This document shows, one piece after another, positions 59,173 through 64,000 of a stretch of DNA of 64,000 bases. The stretch lies in NCBI GenBank assembly GCA_020633495.1, contig JACKDR010000003.1, forward strand, positions 62,001-126,000, read 5' to 3'. Source of the DNA: Kofleriaceae bacterium (lineage in GTDB: Bacteria; Myxococcota_A; Polyangia; Haliangiales; Haliangiaceae). Within the stretch, counting starts at the first letter, position 1; every line of letters starts with the position of its first letter. The notes beneath the pieces were generated by a model. The model made no database searches. It was not told the origin of the DNA and worked only from the letters and a program-made list of their open reading frames with translations. The translations under genes were made by a program, and so were the position numbers.

Positions 59173-60087
59173 CTACTCGCCGGTGGCGACCGCGCCTTCG
59201 CGATCGACGGCGACGCCCATGGCGTGGAAGCCCTTGTCGACATAGACGGTGGCGCCGGTGATCCCGGAGGCCAGGGGGCTGCACAGGAACGCCGCGGTGG
59301 TGCCGACCTCGCGCGCGGTGATTGGCTCGGGCAGCGGCGCGTTGCGGCGCGCGTAGTCCACCATCTGATCGATGAAGCCGATCGCCGAGGCGGCGCGCGA
59401 CGCGTAGGGCCCCGCCGAGATCACGTTGACCCGGTGGCCCCACTGCCGGCCGGCCTCGTAGGCGAGCAGGCGGGTGTCGGACTCGAGCGCGGCCTTGGCG
59501 CTCGACATGCCGCCGCCGTAGCCGGGGACCGCGCGCTCGGAGGCCAGGTACGACAGCGACAGGAACGCGCCGCCGCGGCGGACCAGCGGGCCCAGGCGCT
59601 GCACCATCGACACGTTCGAGTACGCCGAGGCGCCGATCGCGCTCAGGTAGCCCTTGCGGCTGGTCTGCAGCAGCGGGTTCTTGACCTCGCTGCCGTTGGC
59701 CAGGCTGTGGACGACGATGTCGAGGCCGTCGTCGCCGAAGTCGGCGGCGATCGCGCGGGCCAGGCCGGCGATCGAGAAGTCGCCGCAGTCGCGGTAGCGG
59801 CGGCTGTCGCGCAGCTCGGCGGGCGCGTCGTCGAGGGCGTCGAACTCGGCGTCGAGCGGGTAGATCTTCTCGAAGCCGAGCTTGCCGCCGTCGGCCAGGG
59901 CCAGCGACGCGTCGAACTTGCCGCGCTCGAGCAGGGTCTTGAAGATGCCCAGGGCGGGCGGCCAGGTCGCGACGCACACCGAGGCGCCCGCCTCGCCCAG
60001 CGCCTTGGCGATCGCGAACCCGAAGCCGCCGTCGTCGGCGACGCCGGCCACCAGGGCGCGCTTGCCCGTCAGATCGATGCTCAGCAT
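59173..60087 (-). CDS. fabI: Enoyl-[acyl-carrier-protein] reductase, plant-type FabI
   Basis: The 304-residue protein reduces the enoyl-ACP double bond in fatty acid synthesis. It starts MLSIDLTGKRALVAGVADDG and has the NAD-binding loop GGFGFAIAKALGEAGA, HSLANGSEVKNPLLQTSRKG and SYLASERAVPGYGGGMSSAK with the catalytic Tyr and Lys. The insert between strands (WPPALGIFKTLLERGKFDAS) matches the longer enzymes of chloroplasts, apicomplexa and chlamydiae. The ATG at 60087 is preferred; the frame extends further upstream. Confidence 0.9.
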   Translation of the reverse strand: MLSIDLTGKRALVAGVADDGGFGFAIAKALGEAGASVCVATWPPALGIFKTLLERGKFDASLALADGGKLGFEKIYPLDAEFDALDDAPAELRDSRRYRDCGDFSIAGLARAIAADFGDDGLDIVVHSLANGSEVKNPLLQTSRKGYLSAIGASAYSNVSMVQRLGPLVRRGGAFLSLSYLASERAVPGYGGGMSSAKAALESDTRLLAYEAGRQWGHRVNVISAGPYASRAASAIGFIDQMVDYARRNAPLPEPITAREVGTTAAFLCSPLASGITGATVYVDKGFHAMGVAVDREGAVATGE

Positions 60088-60118
60088 CCCCGGGTCATCG
60101 CCCAGGCGCCGGGACCTG

Positions 60119-60778
60119 TCAATCTGCGCCGGCCGGGTCGGCGTCATGGCCGGCGGGCCGGCGCTTGAACCGGACGCCGCGGGCGCGGACCGCGAGCACG
60201 CAGGCCTCGCCGTCGTCGACGACGAAGTCGTGCTCGTCGCCGGGGCCGGCGACGAGCTCGTCGCCGGGCGTCATGCGCCGGCCGTCGGACAGGATCGCGC
60301 CGCCGCGCAGGACGAGCGTGGTCTCCTCGCCGACGTGGGCGTGCCACGGGAAGCGGGTGCCGGCCGCGATCCGCAGCAGGCCGCAGTCGGCGCCGGCGGC
60401 GGCGGGCCCGGCGGCCACCTGCAGCAGGTCGATGCCGGGCAGGGTCCGGGCCCAGCGCGCGTCGTCGTCGACCGCGGCGAGCGCCGCGCGAGCGTCGGCG
60501 AACGGGAGGTCGAACAGGCGGGCCAGCCGCTCGGCGACGCGGTCGGCGCCGTCGCGCAGCCGCGCCAGCAGCCGCGCCCGCGTCAGCATCGCCGGCGCCA
60601 CCGGCGCCAGGGTCGTCCCCAGCGTCGCCGCGACCGCTCGCCAGACCGCCAGCTCGGCGCCCACCGCCGGGTCGGCGGCGACGGCCCGGGCGACCCGCGC
60701 GGCGTCGGCGTCGTCGAGGGCGCCCAGGGCGTGGATGGGCAGCAGGATCGCCAGTTCGGGGTCGTCGGGGACGCTCAT
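60119..60778 (-). CDS. ChrR-like cupin protein
   Basis: The 219-residue protein starts MSVPDDPELAILLPIHALGA. The N-terminal helical half (LDDADAARVARAVAADPAVG) resembles the zinc-type anti-sigma part, but the usual HxxxC-xx-C zinc residues are not evident. The C-terminal half is a cupin with FPWHAHVGEETTLVLRGGAI and GDELVAGPGDEHDF, with metal-type His residues. This is the ChrR arrangement. No ECF sigma gene lies next to it. Confidence 0.7.
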   Translation of the reverse strand: MSVPDDPELAILLPIHALGALDDADAARVARAVAADPAVGAELAVWRAVAATLGTTLAPVAPAMLTRARLLARLRDGADRVAERLARLFDLPFADARAALAAVDDDARWARTLPGIDLLQVAAGPAAAGADCGLLRIAAGTRFPWHAHVGEETTLVLRGGAILSDGRRMTPGDELVAGPGDEHDFVVDDGEACVLAVRARGVRFKRRPAGHDADPAGAD

Positions 60779-61217
60779 GGGGCAGGCCGCGGGCAGCGCT
60801 GTGCCAGGGGTACGAGCCGGGTCGGCGGCCGGATCAGCTGCGCGGGTCGGGACCGGACCGGGCGGGGGCGCGGACGGGGCCGCCGGAGGTGACCCCCGGC
60901 CCCGCCAGATCCCGGGGGGCGACCGCGCCGCGGACCTCGCGCTGGGCAGGGCCGTTGCGCGCGCCGGCTGCACCTGACCGAGTCGTCACCAGGCGGCGCC
61001 GACGCCAGCGGCTGGCGGTGCCGACGCTCGCCACGACCTGCGTGTTCCGGAACGCTAAGCGCGCTGACGTCGCGCGCACGCTTCGTCGACGCCGCCGGTA
61101 TCGCGCCCCACAGGTCGCGTGCGACGAAAGCACTTTGCCACCTCGGCGAGGGAACCTCGGCGCGCGCCGCCCGTAGAGTGCGACACGGGACTTCGATCCA
61201 ACGACGCGGGAGAGCGC
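60779..61217. other. 439-base intergenic region
   Basis: No gene with recognisable motifs lies here on either strand. The right portion, from about 61.03 kb, is less GC-rich than the coding regions and probably contains the promoter for the M91 peptidase gene. No distinct repeat or stem was identified. Confidence 0.5.
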
Positions 61218-62216
61218 ATGTTCGACGAGATCGTAGAGGCAGGTGGGCAGTTCTTCGGTGGCTTGACCAACGACCCGTCGGTCTACGCCAACGGCGCGCC
61301 GGCGGTGGGGCAGCACCCGGCGGAGCCGACGAGCGTGTTCGCCCAGATGGGGCAGGGCCTCGGCGACCTCGGCCGCGGTCTCATGCAGGAGGGCGTCGGC
61401 GGCCTGCTCGATCCGTCGGGCATGATGGATCGCCAGGCCGCGCAGCGCGAGCTGGCCAGCCGCTTCGACGTCGTGCCCGACGACTTCGTCGGCCCGCGCC
61501 TGCCCAACCAGGTCACCCAGGCCGAGTTCGAGCAGCAGGCCCACACCTTCAGCGACATCCGCATGGGTCGCAGCGACATCCAGTTCGACGCCAGCACCGA
61601 CCAGGCGTACCGGGACGGCGCGATGGGCGACATGGCCAACCTGCTGCAGACGCCGTCGGGTCGGCAGCTGCTCGGCACCCTGGCCAACAACACCGCGGGC
61701 GAGGTCGACGCCAACGGTGATCCGGTCCACCACACCACGACGCTGCGGTCGTTCCTCGACGCCAGCGGCAACCCCGACACGACCAACTCCGACGAGATGC
61801 CGATCGACGCCGCGGGCAACGGGCTGATGGGGCTGCCCGGCGAGGTCAACACGACCAACGGCACCGGCACCGACACCCGCGTCCGCTACAACCCGGGCCT
61901 CAACGTGTCGCCGGTCGGCGCCACCGATCCGTGGTGGCCGGCGCGCAGCGACACGATCCTGATGCACGAGCTGACCCACGCCTACCACGACACCCAGGGC
62001 ACGACCGACAACACGCCGGTGCAGACCACCGACGGGCCGGGCGCGACCCAGAGCCAGCCGATGCGCTACGAGCACCAGGCCGCCGGGCTCGGGCTGTACG
62101 CGGGCAACGCGGTCAGCGAGAATGCGTACCGCGCCGAGCGCGCGCTGATCGGCGCCGGTGGCGGCAGCGGCGTCCAGCCCGGCGACGTCGGGATGGCCCA
62201 CCGTGACTTCTACTGA
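61218..62216 (+). CDS. M91-type zinc metallopeptidase (effector-like)
   Basis: The 332-residue protein starts MFDEIVEAGGQFFGGLTNDP and lacks a conventional signal peptide. Around residues 213-258 are NGTGTDTRVRYNPGLNV and ILMHELTHAYHDTQG, with the zinc motif HELTH at 250-254. A downstream SENAYRAERALIG may supply a further ligand. The pattern matches the M91 family of injected effectors (NleD, HopH1). The N-terminal 200 residues are Gly/Asp/Asn-rich and may carry a secretion or translocation signal. A lipoprotein gene follows 7 bases later. Confidence 0.78.
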   Translation: MFDEIVEAGGQFFGGLTNDPSVYANGAPAVGQHPAEPTSVFAQMGQGLGDLGRGLMQEGVGGLLDPSGMMDRQAAQRELASRFDVVPDDFVGPRLPNQVTQAEFEQQAHTFSDIRMGRSDIQFDASTDQAYRDGAMGDMANLLQTPSGRQLLGTLANNTAGEVDANGDPVHHTTTLRSFLDASGNPDTTNSDEMPIDAAGNGLMGLPGEVNTTNGTGTDTRVRYNPGLNVSPVGATDPWWPARSDTILMHELTHAYHDTQGTTDNTPVQTTDGPGATQSQPMRYEHQAAGLGLYAGNAVSENAYRAERALIGAGGGSGVQPGDVGMAHRDFY

Positions 62217-62223
62217 GGCCCGC

Positions 62224-62931
62224 GTGAACGACCTGCTGGTGAACGGACTGCTCGGCCTGGTGGCGGTGGTCGCCGCGTGCGACCCCGCGCCCAGGACCTC
62301 GCGCGAGGCCAACCCGGCGCGAGAAGCCAAGACCAAGGGAGCTCCCATGAGCGAAGCGCACAGTGACGGCGGCGTGAACCCGGCGGCGCCGACGGTGGTC
62401 GACGCCGCCAGCCCCACGACCAGCCCGGTGGCGATGGAGGTCGCGCTCTCGGTGACCGCCGGCGGGCGGCTGCACCTCGACTACACGGTCACCAACGGCT
62501 CGGGGAGCCCGATCCTGCTGTGGGATCAGATCGTCACCACCAAGGACGGCAAGCTGATCGCGCTGCCCGACGCGGTGTCGACGTTGCCCGACGCGCAGGC
62601 CGACACGGTGCGGTTCGTGCGCGGCCACGTCCTGCCGCACTCGCGGGTCAACTACGAGTACGTCCCCGGGGTCCGGCCGCTCGACGCCGGCGCCACGCTG
62701 ACGGGCTCCGCCGAGGTCGATCTGCCGCTGAAGTCGTGGCTGGCCTACGGCGAGGTCCGGCCGCTGCCGGGGACGCCGACCCAGGCGGTCTTCGAGCTGC
62801 AGTACTTCCCCGGCGATCACGCGACCACGCCGATGGCGCTCGCCGACGGCTCGACCCTGCCGAAGCCGGCGCAGCCGTGGTCCGCGGCGGTGACGCTGCG
62901 GTCCGCGCCGCTGCCGATCCCGACCCGCTAG
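62224..62931 (+). CDS. Lipoprotein partner of the M91 peptidase, function unknown
   Basis: From GTG 62224 the 235-residue protein begins MNDLLVNGLLGLVAVVAACD, with lipobox VVAAC. The mature part appears beta-rich (VALSVTAGGRLHLDYTVTNG, ELQYFPGDHATTPMALADG) like an Ig fold. It starts 7 bases after the M91 stop and so is co-transcribed. An immunity protein or a surface anchor for the peptidase are possibilities; nothing in the sequence decides. Confidence 0.6.
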   Translation: MNDLLVNGLLGLVAVVAACDPAPRTSREANPAREAKTKGAPMSEAHSDGGVNPAAPTVVDAASPTTSPVAMEVALSVTAGGRLHLDYTVTNGSGSPILLWDQIVTTKDGKLIALPDAVSTLPDAQADTVRFVRGHVLPHSRVNYEYVPGVRPLDAGATLTGSAEVDLPLKSWLAYGEVRPLPGTPTQAVFELQYFPGDHATTPMALADGSTLPKPAQPWSAAVTLRSAPLPIPTR

Positions 62932-62973
62932 CGTCGCGCCGACGCGCCACGCGGCGCCCATGATGTCCGGAAG

Positions 62974-63003
62974 CCGGACCGTCCGGTCCGGCGGACGGTC
63001 CGG
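62974..63003. terminator. Strong hairpin between the lipoprotein and the lipase-like gene
   Basis: The arms ccggaccgtccg and cggacggtccgg form a perfect 12-bp stem with a 6-base loop. It lies 42 bases after the lipoprotein stop and 27 before the next start. There is no U-run, so it is either a factor-assisted terminator or a regulatory stem. Confidence 0.65.
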
Positions 63004-63030
63004 TGCGCCGGACGTGGTACGGTGGGCGCG

Positions 63031-64000
63031 GTGCCGTCGCCGCAGCGCATCTACCTGATCCCGGGCTTCTTCGGCTTCGCCAACCTCGGCGACCTCAAGT
63101 ACTTCGCCCACGTCCGCGAGGAGCTGGGCGCGGTGCTGGCGCGGCGCGGCGTCGCCGCCGAGATCCACTACGTGCGCACGCTGCCCACCGCGTCGCTGCG
63201 GCGCCGCGCCGCCCAGCTCGCCGAGACGATCGCGGCGACCGCCACCGACGACGGCCCGCTGCACCTGGTCGGCCACTCGGCGGGCGGCGTCGACGCGCGC
63301 CTGTTCGCGTCGCCCGGCGTGTCGCTGCCGTGCCCGGTCGCGATCGAGCCGCTGGCGGCGCGGGTCCGCACCGTCGTGACGATCGCGTCGCCTCACCACG
63401 GCACGCCGCAGGTCACGACGATGACCAGCGTCGTCGGGCAGCGCCTGCTCCGGGTCCTGTCGATGCTGACTTTGCACGGCCTGCGGCTCGGCTCGGTGCC
63501 GCTGCCGGCGCTGGTCGCGCTGGCTGGCGCGCTGCCGCGCGCGACCCGGGCCCAGGGCCCGATCACCAGCATCCTCGACCAGATCTACCGCCAGCTGCTC
63601 CGCGACTTCGACGTCGATCGCCAGCGCGAGATCGAGGCCTTCTTCACGGCGGCCGGCGACAGCCCGGCGCTGCTGTCCCAGCTGTCGCCCGACGGCATGG
63701 ACCTGTTCAACGCCGCGACCGCGATCCGGCCGGGCACCCGCTACGGCGCGGTGATCGCGCGCGGCCGGCCGCCGGCGTGGCGGACCGCGCTCGACCTCGG
63801 CCTGTCGCCGTCCGCCCACGCCACCTACGCCCTCTACCGCGCCCTGTACGAGCTGGCGTCGACGATGCCGGCGGCGGCGCTGCCGCCGCTGGCGCCGGCG
63901 CAGCGGGCCGCGCTGACCGCCGCCTACGGCGACGTGCCGGACGCCACCGCCAACGACGCGATCGTGCCGACGCTGTCACAGGTCCACGGCGACGTCATCT
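63031..64000 (+). CDS. Lipase-like alpha/beta hydrolase (3' truncated)
   Basis: The window ends inside this gene, which starts at GTG 63031 (VPSPQRIYLIPGFFGFANLG). The first 323 residues hold LIPGFFG near the N-terminus, the nucleophile elbow LVGHSAGGVDAR and ASPHHGTPQ, as in PGAP1/triacylglycerol lipase-like hydrolases. The end of the window (NDAIVPTLSQVHGDV) resembles the loop that carries the catalytic Asp and His. No signal peptide is visible. Confidence 0.85.
   Translation, partial: MPSPQRIYLIPGFFGFANLGDLKYFAHVREELGAVLARRGVAAEIHYVRTLPTASLRRRAAQLAETIAATATDDGPLHLVGHSAGGVDARLFASPGVSLPCPVAIEPLAARVRTVVTIASPHHGTPQVTTMTSVVGQRLLRVLSMLTLHGLRLGSVPLPALVALAGALPRATRAQGPITSILDQIYRQLLRDFDVDRQREIEAFFTAAGDSPALLSQLSPDGMDLFNAATAIRPGTRYGAVIARGRPPAWRTALDLGLSPSAHATYALYRALYELASTMPAAALPPLAPAQRAALTAAYGDVPDATANDAIVPTLSQVHGDVI

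Noticed and set aside
60834..62417. Minus-strand open frame opposite the M91 gene as an anti-sigma partner's sigma factor
   Set aside because: No sigma-70 region 2 or 4 motif is visible, and the plus strand has a clear peptidase.

Overview
The window is very GC-rich DNA, densely coded on both strands. It is rich in lipoproteins with lipoboxes and has many two-component, FHA and Ser/Thr kinase genes, a histone-H1-like tailed zinc-finger protein, a TonB-type transducer and an SH3b/outer-membrane-barrel protein. This suggests a Gram-negative myxobacterium (Myxococcota; a Haliangium/Kofleriaceae-like relative is an inference). I saw no rRNA, tRNA or CRISPR array.

Layout. 1-6 kb: the end of a histidine kinase, a CAP-domain lipoprotein, an FHA/arrestin-like protein, an alpha/beta hydrolase, a cholesterol-dependent-cytolysin homologue with a replaced C-terminal domain, a small lipoprotein and SixA. 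6-13.7 kb: an ion permease divergent from a TonB-like protein, a long simple-repeat tract, an acyl-CoA ligase, a winged-helix protein, a deacetylase-like lipoprotein and a methyltransferase. 13.7-17.6 kb: secreted beta-helix and esterase lipoproteins separated by a 40-bp tandem repeat, then GNAT and lipoprotein genes. 17.7-21.9 kb: a translationally coupled double-M16 peptidase (with an apparent frameshift), a CPBP protease and CrcB. 21.9-25.9 kb: a solitary phage-type tail-tube protein, an SH3b/beta-barrel protein and a decayed transposase.

25.9-34.4 kb is a regulatory block: ParA with a zinc ribbon plus a ribbon-helix-helix partner, divergent from FIST and histidine kinase genes; an H1-like protein; a second kinase with its response regulator; a zinc-ribbon membrane protein; and a GroES-like protein. 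34.4-42.4 kb holds a HEAT/TPR-like protein, a PEGA protein and a five-gene operon of exported proteins built around a Tat-exported DUF1501-like protein. 42.4-50.7 kb holds a cysteine-less flavin disulfide-reductase homologue, an RluA-type pseudouridine synthase with MoeA, a PD40-M28-PDZ peptidase, a repeat cluster and a PHP phosphoesterase. 50.8-64 kb holds a DUF1707 protein, DNA alkylation repair (Ada-AlkA fusion plus Ogt), a pyrR-pyrB-ABC transporter operon, a Ser/Thr kinase, a four-helix-bundle protein, FabI, a ChrR-like cupin, an M91-type metallopeptidase with a lipoprotein partner, and a truncated lipase-like hydrolase.

The most notable items are the cytolysin with a non-canonical membrane-binding domain (3277-4815), the M91 effector-like peptidase pair (61218-62931), two apparent frameshifts in otherwise intact genes (near 19.3-19.4 kb and 28.5 kb), the orphan tail-tube protein, and families of intergenic hairpins and repeats. 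All family assignments come from reading motifs by eye; no database search was run.
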